Of a DNA stretch of 64,000 bases, positions 25,794-36,841 are shown piece after piece; the first letter of the stretch is position 1; each line of letters begins with the position of its first letter. The position numbers and the translations under genes are program-made. A model generated the notes under the pieces. The model had not been told where the DNA came from. It was given only the letters and a program-made list of their open reading frames with translations, and made no database searches. Source of the stretch: Streptococcus cristatus AS 1.3089 (GTDB lineage Bacteria; Bacillota; Bacilli; Lactobacillales; Streptococcaceae); assembly GCF_000385925.1 (NCBI RefSeq), contig NC_021175.1:1900213-1964212 (forward strand), given 5' to 3'.

Positions 25794-25801
25794 TACGAAT
25801 A
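25794..25801 (+). promoter_or_regulatory. Perfect ComX-type box in front of a gene relic
   Basis: TACGAATA, preceded by a T-run (TTTTTTACGAATA), as in late competence promoters. Eight bases can match by chance, so the evidence is moderate. The only reading frame after it is the fragment at 25807-25962. Confidence 0.4.
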
Positions 25802-25806
25802 GATAA

Positions 25807-25962
25807 GTGTATTATCTCACATTGTCAGAAGAAATCAGGGGTTTGACTGGCTACTATTTTAATGAGAAGAAAGTGAAGTCAGTATCTGAAAAAGCTAAAA
25901 CTTTAATCACTTATTGTAATGATAGAATTGAGTTGTTCCAAAACAAGTCTGAAATAGTTTAG
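25807..25962 (+). pseudogene. Gene fragment downstream of the ComX-type box
   Basis: Open frame of about 51 codons beginning GTG after a TAA, reading LSEEIRGLTGYYFNEKKV and ending FQNKSEIV. The tail resembles the C-terminal end of short-chain dehydrogenases (G-x-YF), but that is a weak likeness. No ribosome site. Probably what is left of a deleted gene. The remaining 25963-26143 shows nothing else. Confidence 0.35.
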
Positions 25963-26143
25963 CTTTCTTACTCCTTGCTAAACAGCGTTAATTTTCAAAA
26001 CTAAAGTATTCTCTACTGCTATAAGATTATTTGCCCCATTTTGAAATAATCACATTTACAATCACTCCAAACAGCTTTCGAAAATCATTTACATTTCAAA
26101 CTTTTCATTATTTTACAAGTTTTCATTTCATTATCAACACAAT

Positions 26144-26191
26144 AAAAAGACTTCAAACCATTGTTTTTGATCAATAGTTTGAAGTCTTTTT
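26144..26191 (-). terminator. Terminator of groESL
   Basis: 15-bp perfect stem AAAAAGACTTCAAAC/GTTTGAAGTCTTTTT with an 18-base loop. Confidence 0.85.
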
Positions 26192-26234
26192 TACTTTATT
26201 GATTTCAAAAAAGTTGTACTTTCTTCTATGTGTC

Positions 26235-27872
<1,638 letters not shown>

Positions 27873-27880
27873 TTAGATTT

Positions 27881-28162
27881 TTACTCCACAATTGCAAGAA
27901 TGCTTGCTTCTCCAACAACCAAGAATGTCTCATCCTGATCTTTGACTTCAATGCCAGCATGGCTTTCAACTAAAACCTTATCACCTGGCTTGACACTTGG
28001 TGCGACCAGTTCTCCGTTGAGCGTACGGATGCCTTGGCCGATTGCGATGACTGTCGCTTCTTTTGTCGCATCTTGCCCTGCACCAGCAATAACAAAGCCA
28101 CCAACTTTCTGTTCTTTTTCTTCTACTTTTAAGACCACACGGTCACCTAATGGTTTTAACAT
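27881..28162 (-). CDS. groES: Co-chaperonin GroES
   Basis: 93 residues starting [19 protein letters not shown], with the mobile loop [15 protein letters not shown] and [14 protein letters not shown]. Heptameric lid of GroEL. ATG at 28162 with GGAGG upstream is chosen over an upstream in-frame start that lies in the CIRCE region. 23 bases before groEL. Confidence 0.96.
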   Translation of the reverse strand: MLKPLGDRVVLKVEEKEQKVGGFVIAGAGQDATKEATVIAIGQGIRTLNGELVAPSVKPGDKVLVESHAGIEVKDQDETFLVVGEASILAIVE

Positions 28163-28185
28163 GGTTTTCCTCCAAAGATTGAATT

Positions 28186-28252
28186 TTAGCACTCTATTAT
28201 AGCGAGTGCTAATCTATAGTTAATATTGTATCACTTGGTCAGAAATAGTCAA
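28186..28252 (-). promoter_or_regulatory. groESL promoter with CIRCE operator
   Basis: TTGACT (28252-28247), 16 bases, TACAAT (28230-28225), then CIRCE TTAGCACTC-N9-GAGTGCTAA at 28186-28212, a perfect match. HrcA is the known repressor at this element. Confidence 0.95.
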
Positions 28253-28258
28253 GAAAAA

Positions 28259-28280
28259 AACTTTGCCAAATGACAAAGTT
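28259..28280 (-). terminator. Terminator of the ABC exporter operon
   Basis: AACTTTG/CAAAGTT with 8-base loop and T-rich tail on the minus strand, directly upstream of the groESL promoter. Confidence 0.7.
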
Positions 28281-28306
28281 TTTGGGAGGAAAGTTAATTG
28301 GAATCC

Positions 28307-28525
28307 TTATTGAGCTAACTTCAGCTTCTCTTCAAAATCATCAATGACCTTTTGTAAATTCAGTCGACCCTTGTAGATGCCATAGCCAAAAACTAGCATG
28401 GCAAGGATGCCCAAAATAGCCAAGATAACACCGATGATGAACAGAAGCAGATTGGTTCGATGAAAGAGATAGATCAGGACAAAAGCGATTGGCTTCTTCC
28501 AGACAAAAAACAAAGGCATTGTCAT
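28307..28525 (-). CDS. Small membrane protein at the end of the ABC exporter operon
   Basis: 72 residues. Starts MTMPLFFVWKKPIAFV, has one long hydrophobic helix (LLLFIIGVILAILGILAMLVFGYGIY, about residues 26-51) with possibly a shorter one before, and a charged helical tail. ATG at 28525 with GAAGG upstream, 25 bases after the second ABC gene. I do not recognise the family. Position suggests an accessory of the exporter, which is inference only. Confidence 0.65.
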   Translation of the reverse strand: MTMPLFFVWKKPIAFVLIYLFHRTNLLLFIIGVILAILGILAMLVFGYGIYKGRLNLQKVIDDFEEKLKLAQ

Positions 28526-28550
28526 AAAATACCTTCGTTTCTGTAAACAT

Positions 28551-30329
28551 TTATTCAAATACAAATTGATTGTGGTAGAGTTCAGAATAGAAGCCGCCCA
28601 GTTGTAGCAGTTCCCGGTGGTTACCTCTTTCAATGACTTCGCCGTCTTTTAAGACAATGATTTGGTCAGCATTTAGTATAGTCTTTAAGCGGTGAGCGAT
28701 GACAAAGCTGGTTCGGCCTGCCACAATAGCCTCCATCGCGCTCTGGATCTTGCTCTCGGTTACCGTATCAACGTTGGAGGTAGCCTCATCCAAGATTAGC
28801 ACTTGAGGATCGGTCAAAAGGGTTCGAGCGATTGAAATCAATTGCTTTTGACCTGTTGAAAAGATGTTTTGATCATCATCTACGATTGTATCGTATTTAT
28901 CAGGCAAGCTTTCAATATACTCGTGAATATGGGTTGCACGCGCAGCGATTTCAACCATCTCCTGACTGGCATCCGGCACTCCAAATCTAATATTGTCTCG
29001 AATGGTTCCGCTGAACAAAACAGAATCTTGCAAAACGATACCGACATGACTGCGCAAGCTATCTAAGTCATAGTCTCGGATATCGCGTCCGTCAAATTCG
29101 ATACTGCCCTTATCCACATCGTAAAAACGATTGATCAAGTTCATGATGGTCGTCTTGCCCGATCCTGTCGGTCCTACAACGGCAATCATCTTGCCTTTTG
29201 GCGCTGAGATGGAAACATCTTTCAAAATCGACTTACCTTCGACATAAGAGAAATCCACATGTTTTATCTCGACGCCTTCTCTCAGCTCGGTAAAGGCTGG
29301 TGCATTCTGCGGACGCACTTCCTCAGGCGCATCAAACATTTCCTGAATCCGATCCGCACCAGTGAAAGCCAGCTGCAGACTTCCCCAGCTTGCCGCAACC
29401 TGAATGATAGGCTGATAGTATTGTTGAGAAAACTGTGTAAAGGTTGAAATCAGACCAATGGCTACTGAGGTCTTCACATTAGGATCATTGAGCATAATGG
29501 CTGAACCTACAAAAATCACGATAGCCGTATTGATCAGGCTCATTCCGTTCATGACAGGAAAGAGCAAGCCAGCAAAAGCGCGTCCTTTGAAAGTAGCTGA
29601 CCGAACCTTATCATTTTGCTGGACAAAGCCTTTGATGACTTCTTCTTGCATCCCCTGCACAATAACTGCCTTCTGGCCGGAAATCGTCTCATCCATGTAA
29701 GCATTGAGCTGACCGACTTCTTTTTGCTGCAAGTCTGTATACTTGCGAGCCAGCTTGACGATGGATACCAAGACAATGATGGCTACTGGCGTACTGGCAA
29801 TCGTCACCCAAGCCAAGGTCGCATGCCGCATAAACATAATGATAATCAGGCCGATATAGAGAGCGATATTGCTCATCACTTGGACTAGACTCTCGTTGAA
29901 AGCTTGCAAGATATTATCTAAATCGCTGGTAAAACGCGACAAGATATCCCCGTCTTGATGGCGGTCAAAGAAGGAAACGGTCAAGCGAGCCAATTTTCCA
30001 AAGAGCCCCTTACGCATTTCATTAGTTGAGTAGGAGATAATCCGACTCATCAGCAGCATGTAGATCAAGCTAGATAGCGAAAGGAAGATGAAAGCCAGCG
30101 CCAAATTCCACATAATTCCTTGAAAAGCGGCAAAGGCAGAAACGTCGCCTGAAGCCAGCTTGCCATTCGCAAAAGCACTGCCCAACTCCACCAACTCACT
30201 AATGGCTAGACCGGTAAAAATCGGAAAGAGAACCTGTAAAACCGTCGAGATGATAATCATAATCATAACGATCAAAAAGGCCAGTTTATACTGTTTAAAA
30301 TATTGCCAGAAAAATTTCGCTGTCTTCAT
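28551..30329 (-). CDS. Heterodimeric ABC multidrug-type exporter, catalytic half
   Basis: 592 residues: six-helix exporter domain (about 1-330) and an ATPase with Walker A GPTGSGKTT, Walker B ILILDEATSNVD with the catalytic Glu, and H-loop IAHRL. The signature is the unusual FSTGQKQ instead of LSGGQ. In asymmetric pairs (LmrCD, BmrCD, TM287/288) this half supplies the intact Walker B and the partner supplies the intact signature. ATG at 30329 with AGGAGG upstream, one base after the partner's TAA. Substrate unknown; multidrug or lipid export are both possible. Confidence 0.87.
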   Translation of the reverse strand: MKTAKFFWQYFKQYKLAFLIVMIMIIISTVLQVLFPIFTGLAISELVELGSAFANGKLASGDVSAFAAFQGIMWNLALAFIFLSLSSLIYMLLMSRIISYSTNEMRKGLFGKLARLTVSFFDRHQDGDILSRFTSDLDNILQAFNESLVQVMSNIALYIGLIIIMFMRHATLAWVTIASTPVAIIVLVSIVKLARKYTDLQQKEVGQLNAYMDETISGQKAVIVQGMQEEVIKGFVQQNDKVRSATFKGRAFAGLLFPVMNGMSLINTAIVIFVGSAIMLNDPNVKTSVAIGLISTFTQFSQQYYQPIIQVAASWGSLQLAFTGADRIQEMFDAPEEVRPQNAPAFTELREGVEIKHVDFSYVEGKSILKDVSISAPKGKMIAVVGPTGSGKTTIMNLINRFYDVDKGSIEFDGRDIRDYDLDSLRSHVGIVLQDSVLFSGTIRDNIRFGVPDASQEMVEIAARATHIHEYIESLPDKYDTIVDDDQNIFSTGQKQLISIARTLLTDPQVLILDEATSNVDTVTESKIQSAMEAIVAGRTSFVIAHRLKTILNADQIIVLKDGEVIERGNHRELLQLGGFYSELYHNQFVFE

Positions 30330-30330
30330 C

Positions 30331-32037
30331 TTAGTCCTCCTTTCCTTTTTGAGTCTCATAAATTTCTCGGTAGACATCATTTGTAGCGACCAAGTCTGCG
30401 TGTCTACCTTGGCCAATCAAGCGTCCTTGATCTAGCACCAAAATCTTGTCCGCATGAACCACGGAGCTAATCTTCTGAGCAATAATGATGGTCGTTGTTC
30501 CCTTCAAATCCTTGTTCAGCGCCTCTTGAACCAGTTTTTCGGACTTGGCATCCAGAGCGGAAGTCGAGTCATCTAGGATAAGAATATTGGGATTGCTGAC
30601 GACACCACGCGCGATGGACATTCTTTGCTTTTGTCCGCCGGAGAAATTATTTCCCCGTTCTTCGACTTGGCTGTTGTAGGTATCTTCCATGCGATTGATA
30701 AACTCACTCGCCTGAGCAATGCGCGCCGCCTGTTCTAACTCTGGCAGGCTAGCATTTTGCTTTCCTTGACGCAGATTGTCCGCAATCGTCCCCTTAAATA
30801 AAATAGCTTTTTGCAGAACGATAGAGACATTTTTTCTCAGAGAAGCTTCACTAATATCTCGCAAGTCCTTGCCACCAATTTTGATGGAGCCTTCCTGAGG
30901 ATCAAAAAGACGCGGAATAAGCTGGGCCAGAGTTGATTTTCCTGCTCCCGTTGCTCCGACAATACCAATCATCTCTCCCGGTTTGACTTCAAAGCTAATA
31001 TCCTTGAGCATGGGCTCTGTATCTGTCGGATAGGTAAAGGTCACATGGTCAAAGACCAGACTACCTTCCAGATCTTCGTCAACTTCATTCTTGAAGGTCA
31101 TCGCTGGCTCTGTATCCAAGACCTCCTTGATCCGCCGAATCGACACCATGGCACGCGTAACGGTATTGCCCAAAAAGCCAACCATGATAATAGTAAACAT
31201 GATTTGATTCAAATAAGAAATGAAAGAGACAATGGAGCTAACCAAGCCTGGATCCATCTGTATCATGCTAGACAAGAGCCACATGGTCAGATAGACAGCC
31301 CCGTAGCCAACGATCATCATCATCGGTTGAACGATCGAAAAGGCATAACCAATAAAGAGATTTTGCTCCAAAAGTTCATCTGAAACTTGCGTAAACTTCT
31401 GATACTGCTCTCTCTCCTGCACGAAAGATTTGACGACACGGACACCACGCAGGTTTTCTTTGGCAATCGAATTGATCTTTTCTAAGAGAACTTGGAATTT
31501 GGCAAAGCGTGGACCCATCAAGCCCATCATCACTCCTGTCAAAAAGAAGACCAAAAAGACCATCAGGACAATGACCCACCACAAGGAAGGAATGGTCACC
31601 ACCGCCAGAATAAAGGAGCCTAAAAATAAAATAGGCAGGCGGAATAAAATCTGAAACATCATCATGACCAAATTTTGCACTTGATTGATGTCGTTGGTCA
31701 TTCGGACGACTAGATTCCCCGCATTGAACTGTTCAATATTGGCATAAGAGAAGGCCTGGATTTTCCGAAAGGTTTTTTCCCGTAAATCCGACGACACACC
31801 TTGGGAAATATAGGCTGCCAGAGTCACATTTGCCCCACCAGCGAGCAAGCCAACCAGACCAAAGCCCAGCAACCAAGCCCCCAAACGATAGATTTCTTGC
31901 CGATTTCCTGCCAAAAGAGCATTCAAGACATCTTTGAGATACAAGGGCTGCAACAGCGAGCTAGCCAGCATCAGCGATGTCATCAGAAGAGATAAAAAGA
32001 TAAATAATTTATAGGCTGATAAAGCTTTTCTGAACAT
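30331..32037 (-). CDS. Heterodimeric ABC multidrug-type exporter, degenerate half
   Basis: 568 residues with six-helix domain and ATPase. Walker A GATGAGKST and signature FSGGQKQRMS are normal, but Walker B reads ILILDDSTSALD, with Asp in place of the catalytic Glu, and the H-loop reads IIAQKISS, with Gln in place of His. Its own ATP site is therefore of the degenerate type, complementing the downstream gene. ATG at 32037 with GAGGAGG upstream. First gene of a three-gene operon. Confidence 0.87.
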   Translation of the reverse strand: MFRKALSAYKLFIFLSLLMTSLMLASSLLQPLYLKDVLNALLAGNRQEIYRLGAWLLGFGLVGLLAGGANVTLAAYISQGVSSDLREKTFRKIQAFSYANIEQFNAGNLVVRMTNDINQVQNLVMMMFQILFRLPILFLGSFILAVVTIPSLWWVIVLMVFLVFFLTGVMMGLMGPRFAKFQVLLEKINSIAKENLRGVRVVKSFVQEREQYQKFTQVSDELLEQNLFIGYAFSIVQPMMMIVGYGAVYLTMWLLSSMIQMDPGLVSSIVSFISYLNQIMFTIIMVGFLGNTVTRAMVSIRRIKEVLDTEPAMTFKNEVDEDLEGSLVFDHVTFTYPTDTEPMLKDISFEVKPGEMIGIVGATGAGKSTLAQLIPRLFDPQEGSIKIGGKDLRDISEASLRKNVSIVLQKAILFKGTIADNLRQGKQNASLPELEQAARIAQASEFINRMEDTYNSQVEERGNNFSGGQKQRMSIARGVVSNPNILILDDSTSALDAKSEKLVQEALNKDLKGTTTIIIAQKISSVVHADKILVLDQGRLIGQGRHADLVATNDVYREIYETQKGKED

Positions 32038-32195
32038 AATTCCTCCTCGTAGATTTTTAACTTTGTTTAGCTTCCTTACTATATCACACATAAAAACAAT
32101 GTCAAGTAAGAAATTTCAGTTATTATATGGTACAATATAATAAATAACTCTAAAAGCAAGTGAGGCCTTTTGTGGGTCTCGTACAAGGAGAAAAG

Positions 32196-33212
32196 ATGGA
32201 TAAACAACGAATTGCTGTGATTGGCCCCGGTTCTTGGGGAACGGCTCTATCGCAAGTCCTCAATGATAATGGCCATGAAGTCCGGATTTGGGGCAATATT
32301 GCAGAGCAGATTGACGAGATCAATAACCAGCATACAAACAAACGCTATTTCAAAGATGTTGTTCTAAGCGAAGAGATCAAGGCTTATCACAACTTGAAAG
32401 ATGCTCTAGAAAACGTAGATGCTGTCCTTTTTGTCGTGCCGACCAAGGTGACCCGTCTGGTAGCCAAACAAGTTGCGCAAACCTTGGATCACAAGGTAAA
32501 AATCATGCATGCATCCAAGGGACTAGAACCTAACAGCCACCAACGGATTTCGACCATTCTGGAAGAGGAAATCCCTGCTGACTTGCGCAGCGAGATTGTC
32601 GTTGTTTCAGGTCCTAGCCACGCTGAGGAAACCATCGTTCGCGATATTACCCTGATTACCGCAGCATCCAAGGATCTTGAAACTGCTAAATATGTGCAGG
32701 AGCTCTTCAGCAACCACTATTTCCGACTCTACACTAATACCGATGTCGTTGGCGTAGAAACAGCAGGTGCTCTGAAAAATATCATCGCAGTTGGAGCCGG
32801 AGCTCTCCACGGACTGGGCTATGGTGACAATGCCAAAGCTGCCATCATCACACGCGGTCTGGCTGAAATTACCCGACTTGGTGTCAAACTGGGAGCCAAC
32901 CCTCTGACTTACAGCGGTCTTTCTGGTGTCGGCGACTTGATTGTCACAGGAACTTCTGTCCACTCTCGCAACTGGCGGGCTGGAGATGCGCTGGGTCGTG
33001 GCGAAAAATTGGCTGATATTGAAGCCAACATGGGCATGGTTATCGAAGGAATCTCTACGACCAAGGCAGCCTACGAATTAGCTCAAGAGCTCGGTGTCTA
33101 CATGCCAATTACCCAGGCTATTTACAAGGTCATCTATGACGGCCATGATATCAAAGATGCCATTCATGATATGATGAGCAATGAGTTCAAAGCTGAAAAT
33201 GAGTGGTCTTAA
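32196..33212 (+). CDS. gpsA: Glycerol-3-phosphate dehydrogenase [NAD(P)+]
   Basis: 338 residues. N-terminal Rossmann motif [20 protein letters not shown], the conserved ASKGLE, catalytic Lys in [12 protein letters not shown], and [11 protein letters not shown] / SGLSGVGDL. It makes sn-glycerol-3-phosphate for phospholipid synthesis. ATG at 32196 with AAGGAG upstream; an upstream in-frame start is rejected. Followed by galU, 30 bases later. Confidence 0.95.
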   Translation: MDKQRIAVIGPGSWGTALSQVLNDNGHEVRIWGNIAEQIDEINNQHTNKRYFKDVVLSEEIKAYHNLKDALENVDAVLFVVPTKVTRLVAKQVAQTLDHKVKIMHASKGLEPNSHQRISTILEEEIPADLRSEIVVVSGPSHAEETIVRDITLITAASKDLETAKYVQELFSNHYFRLYTNTDVVGVETAGALKNIIAVGAGALHGLGYGDNAKAAIITRGLAEITRLGVKLGANPLTYSGLSGVGDLIVTGTSVHSRNWRAGDALGRGEKLADIEANMGMVIEGISTTKAAYELAQELGVYMPITQAIYKVIYDGHDIKDAIHDMMSNEFKAENEWS

Positions 33213-33242
33213 GTTACAGTATTTTTTATAAAGGAGAAAGTT

Positions 33243-34145
33243 ATGTCAAAAGTCAGAAAAGCAGTCATCCCTGCAGCCGGTCTCGGTACCCGCTTCTTAC
33301 CAGCCACTAAGGCACTAGCCAAGGAAATGCTGCCGATCGTTGACAAACCAACTATTCAGTTTATCGTCGAGGAAGCTCTTAAGTCTGGAATCAAAGACAT
33401 TCTGGTTGTTACAGGGAAGTCAAAACGCTCCATAGAGGATCACTTTGACTCAAACTTTGAATTAGAATACAACCTCAAGGAAAAGGGTAAGAACGACTTA
33501 CTCAAGCTGGTGGATGAAACTACTGGTATTGGATTGCATTTCATCCGTCAGAGCCATCCACGTGGGCTAGGAGATGCTGTCCTTCAAGCTAAGGCTTTTG
33601 TCGGAAATGAACCCTTTGTGGTCATGCTGGGTGATGATTTGATGGATATTACCAATGACAAGGCAGTGCCACTCACCAAGCAACTCATGGATGACTATGC
33701 GGCAACCCACGCATCTACAATTGCAGTTATGCAAGTTCCTCACGAAGAAGTCTCTGCTTACGGCGTTATTGCACCGCAAGGCGAAGGAGTCAATGGCCTC
33801 TACAGCGTTGAAAAATTTGTTGAAAAACCGGCACCAGAAGATGCGCCAAGCGATTTGGCCATTATCGGACGCTATCTGCTCACACCAGAAATTTTTGAAA
33901 TCCTAGAAAAACAAACTCCCGGCGCTGGCAATGAAATTCAACTGACGGATGCCATCGATACCCTCAACAAGACTCAGCGCGTTTTTGCCCGCGAATTTAA
34001 AGGTGACCGCTATGATGTCGGCGATAAATTCGGCTTTATGAAAACTTCTATCGATTATGCTCTCAAGCACCCACAAGTCAAGGACGATTTGAAACAATAC
34101 ATTATCGATTTAGGCAAAAAATTAGATAAGAAAACGAAAAAATAA
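33243..34145 (+). CDS. galU: UTP--glucose-1-phosphate uridylyltransferase
   Basis: 300 residues: nucleotide-binding [20 protein letters not shown] near the start, LGDDL metal site, and EKFVEKPA. Makes UDP-glucose for cell-surface polysaccharide and glycolipid synthesis. ATG at 33243 with AAAGGAG upstream. gpsA-galU adjacency is common in streptococci. It ends 60 bases before a copy of the ~170 bp intergenic repeat. Confidence 0.95.
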   Translation: MSKVRKAVIPAAGLGTRFLPATKALAKEMLPIVDKPTIQFIVEEALKSGIKDILVVTGKSKRSIEDHFDSNFELEYNLKEKGKNDLLKLVDETTGIGLHFIRQSHPRGLGDAVLQAKAFVGNEPFVVMLGDDLMDITNDKAVPLTKQLMDDYAATHASTIAVMQVPHEEVSAYGVIAPQGEGVNGLYSVEKFVEKPAPEDAPSDLAIIGRYLLTPEIFEILEKQTPGAGNEIQLTDAIDTLNKTQRVFAREFKGDRYDVGDKFGFMKTSIDYALKHPQVKDDLKQYIIDLGKKLDKKTKK

Positions 34146-34204
34146 ATAAAAGCGCTCAAGCAATAGATTAGCTGATGCAAGAACTTTTAACACTATACAG
34201 AAAA

Positions 34205-34375
34205 GAGGCTGGGACAAAAGTCCTAGCCTCTCAATTGTCTTTGGATGTCGAGCAAGACGCAGTGGTTGAGTGGGTCCTACTAGGCTGATTTCATCAGCTT
34301 TTACAGCCCTACTCAACTGTGCGGAGGTGGGACGACGAAATCGAATTCTAACGAATTACCGATTTCTGTCCCACT
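34205..34375 (+). repeat. ~170 bp intergenic repeat, copy 1
   Basis: Begins with hairpin GAGGCTGGGAC...GTCCTAGCCTC, continues TTGTC...GAGCAAGACGCAGTGG and ends CGATTTCTGTCCCACT. The end is complementary to TGGGAC earlier in the element, so the whole unit can fold. Nearly identical copies are at 47541 and 53986, same orientation. This one lies between convergent galU and the rhomboid gene and may terminate both. Confidence 0.85.
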
Positions 34376-34392
34376 TTCATTGGGTTCATTTC

Positions 34393-35076
34393 TTAAAAAA
34401 TTGGTCTTTGAAAAGTCAGAAAAATCAGAATAGCTGCTAATCCAAGGTAGGCCGCTAATGCTAAAAAACGTTGAGACTTGCTAAAAGCGTAACGCTCTCC
34501 CGAAACTGGTAAGATCACAGCTCCTAAAGCTCCACCGACTAGACCGCCCAAGTGCCCTGCAAGACTAATTCCCGGTAAAAAACTCATGATCAGATTGACA
34601 GCCAGCAGGCTCATATAGGACTGACCCAGCTGCTGCAGATAGTAGTTTCGCGTAGCATAACGAAGCACAACAACGGAAGCAAAAAGGCCGAAAAGAGCAG
34701 TAGAAGCCCCAGCTGCCAGGCTGTCGGGTGAAAAATAGACAACAAATAAGTTCCCCATCACTCCTGACATCAGGTAGAGTATCAAAAATTTCCAAGAGCC
34801 GAAGATGGCTTCAATCTGTCGACCAAGGAAGTAAAGCGTCAGCATATTAATCACAAAATGCTCCAAGCCAATGTGGATAAAAATAGCAGCAAAAACCCGC
34901 CAAAACTGCTCCGGCAGCGCTTGAATCGTGTAACCGCGCACGGCGCCAAAGTAATACAAGGCTTCGGAACTGCTGTATTGAAAACCGTAGGAAAGAAACA
35001 TCAAGGCGAAAACAAGGCTCGTTAGGATAAGCAAAATGCTTGTCACGGGATAGTCTCTATCAAAGATTTGTTTCAT
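34393..35076 (-). CDS. Rhomboid family intramembrane serine protease
   Basis: 227 residues, six to seven membrane helices. Catalytic Ser125 in GASTALFG and His175 in LAGHLGG; the HIGLEHFVINM stretch (His68, His73, Asn77) is the helix-2 signature. It cleaves membrane proteins within the bilayer; target unknown. ATG at 35076 with AAAGGAG upstream, overlapping the end of the 5-formyltetrahydrofolate cyclo-ligase gene by 17 bases. Confidence 0.92.
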   Translation of the reverse strand: MKQIFDRDYPVTSILLILTSLVFALMFLSYGFQYSSSEALYYFGAVRGYTIQALPEQFWRVFAAIFIHIGLEHFVINMLTLYFLGRQIEAIFGSWKFLILYLMSGVMGNLFVVYFSPDSLAAGASTALFGLFASVVVLRYATRNYYLQQLGQSYMSLLAVNLIMSFLPGISLAGHLGGLVGGALGAVILPVSGERYAFSKSQRFLALAAYLGLAAILIFLTFQRPIF

Positions 35077-35596
35077 AAATGAGTAACTCCTTTACTGCAA
35101 CATCATGTTGAGCTGGTGTAAAATCTGCCTGCTGGGCTGCATAAATAGTGCTGATGGATGCTCCTGCATAATCAGCCAGATAACGGTCATAGTAGCCACC
35201 GCCGTAACCAATTCGAAAGCCTTGAGAATTGAAAACAACGCCCGGCACATGAATCAGATCAATCTCCGGCTTCTCCACAGCCTCTTCGCTTATCGGCTCC
35301 ATAAGGCCAAAAGAGCTCTTTTGCAGGCTGCTTTCATCATAATCCACAAAGATCATCCGACCCTGGCCGTAGGTTTTAGGCACTAAAACCCGCTTGCCGT
35401 CCAACTGAGCCTGCTTGATAAAGGCTGCAGTTGAGATTTCATGCGGCATGGAAAGATAAGTAGCGATAACCTGAGCTTTTTGATAAGCTGCTGAACTGAG
35501 CAAGTGCTGGGTCAGCCAGCTATCTGCCTGCTCTTTTTCTTTTCCTGCAAGTTTCTTCATCTGCTTCAGTACAGTTTGTCTCAACTCTTTTTTCAT
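35060..35596 (-). CDS. 5-formyltetrahydrofolate cyclo-ligase
   Basis: 178 residues of the MTHFS family: MPHEISTAAFIKQA, KRVLVPKTY, and the C-terminal GFRIGYGGGYYDRYLA with the family's glycine-rich loop. Converts 5-formyl-THF to 5,10-methenyl-THF with ATP. Start ATG at 35596 with AAGGTGG nine bases upstream; an ATG nine bases earlier is too close to the ribosome site. Overlaps the rhomboid gene, a common pairing in Firmicutes. Confidence 0.92.
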   Translation of the reverse strand: MKKELRQTVLKQMKKLAGKEKEQADSWLTQHLLSSAAYQKAQVIATYLSMPHEISTAAFIKQAQLDGKRVLVPKTYGQGRMIFVDYDESSLQKSSFGLMEPISEEAVEKPEIDLIHVPGVVFNSQGFRIGYGGGYYDRYLADYAGASISTIYAAQQADFTPAQHDVAVKELLIYETNL

Positions 35597-35616
35597 GCAA
35601 CTCATCCACCTTGTTC

Positions 35617-36750
35617 TTATCTTTCGTTGATTTTATAATCTAGGAATTTCCCAATCTTTTCAATAGCAAAGGACAGTGCTGCCTCGTCCGGTGTCATCTT
35701 GGGATGATGGAGGGCATAGGGACTATCCACTCCCAGCCAGAACATGACGCCCTTGACCTTGCTGAGCAGATAGCCGAAATCCTCGCCTGTCATAGCCGGC
35801 GCAATATCAATCAACTGCACTCCTTCTTCCTTCTGGAAAAAGTCCATCAATTCATCTGCCAGAACTGGATCATTTTCTACGGGTAGGTAGCCGCCTTGCT
35901 TGAGTTCCAAGTCCAATTCCAGATCGAAACTTTGGGCTATGCCCTCTGCTATTTCCCGTAAGCGCTTTTGGGTCAAGAGGTTCATCTCCTGAGTCAGAGT
36001 CCGAATGGTGCCATGCAGAAAGGCCGTTTCTGCGATGACATTGTTGGTCGTGCCAGCATGGAGCGAACCAAAGGTCACAACCGCTCCCTCGATCGGATCG
36101 ACATTGCGGCTGACAATGGTCTGCACCTGGGTGATAAAGTAGCTAGCTGCCACCAAAGCATCATTGGCTTCATGAGGAAAAGCCGCATGACCGCCCTTTC
36201 CCTTAAAAGTCAGCTTAACTTCACAGGTCCCAGCAAAGAGAGTCCCTCTGTTAGTGGCAATATCGCCGACCTTAAGGTCCGGCCGCACATGAAGACCGTA
36301 AAATTCATCTGGCAGCCAGTCGCCAAAGGCACCGTCTTCATACATGAGCATACCGCCAGCTTCATTTTCCTCAGCAGGCTGAAAGAGAAAAAGCAGATTG
36401 TGGATAGGCTGAGCACTCACAGCTTGCTCCAGCAATCCTAGAGCGACCGTCATGTGCATATCGTGTCCGCAGGCATGCATGCGACCTTCATGAGTGCTGG
36501 CAAAGTCCAGTCCGGTATCCTCCACAATCGGAAGACCATCAATATCTGTCCGCCAGCCAATCGTCTTATCTGGTGAACTTCCTTTGATAAAGACCAAAAT
36601 ACCAGTCCGCCAAGTTCGGATTTCCACAAAGTCTAGACCTGCTGTCAGTCCATCAATGACCTGCATCAGGTAGGCATGGGTCTTGTATTCTTCCAGACCG
36701 ATTTCAGGTATCTGGTGTAAATCACGGCGAATGTTCAGATAATCAAGCAT
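35617..36750 (-). CDS. N-acetyldiaminopimelate deacetylase
   Basis: 377 residues of the M20 amidohydrolase family. [17 protein letters not shown] start, metal site HACGHDMH (about residues 93-100), PAEENEAGG, and the dimerisation domain in the middle. Next to dapH, it fits the acetylated branch of lysine/meso-diaminopimelate synthesis: it removes acetate from N-acetyl-LL-DAP. Streptococcal walls use lysine made by this route. ATG at 36750 with AAAGGAAAG upstream. Confidence 0.9.
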   Translation of the reverse strand: MLDYLNIRRDLHQIPEIGLEEYKTHAYLMQVIDGLTAGLDFVEIRTWRTGILVFIKGSSPDKTIGWRTDIDGLPIVEDTGLDFASTHEGRMHACGHDMHMTVALGLLEQAVSAQPIHNLLFLFQPAEENEAGGMLMYEDGAFGDWLPDEFYGLHVRPDLKVGDIATNRGTLFAGTCEVKLTFKGKGGHAAFPHEANDALVAASYFITQVQTIVSRNVDPIEGAVVTFGSLHAGTTNNVIAETAFLHGTIRTLTQEMNLLTQKRLREIAEGIAQSFDLELDLELKQGGYLPVENDPVLADELMDFFQKEEGVQLIDIAPAMTGEDFGYLLSKVKGVMFWLGVDSPYALHHPKMTPDEAALSFAIEKIGKFLDYKINER

Positions 36751-36841
36751 CGTTTCTTTCCTTTAAAATCTTGTCAGAGCAAATTAAGAGCTAGACCGCC
36801 CCTGATGCAATTCAAGGGCGGCAATATTCTTTTAACCAAAA

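Noticed and set aside
19617..26040. ATTTGCCCCAT at both ends as the attachment core
   Set aside because: Only 11 bases and one copy lies within a tandem TTTGCCCCA pair by the integrase stop; not enough to define attL/attR.
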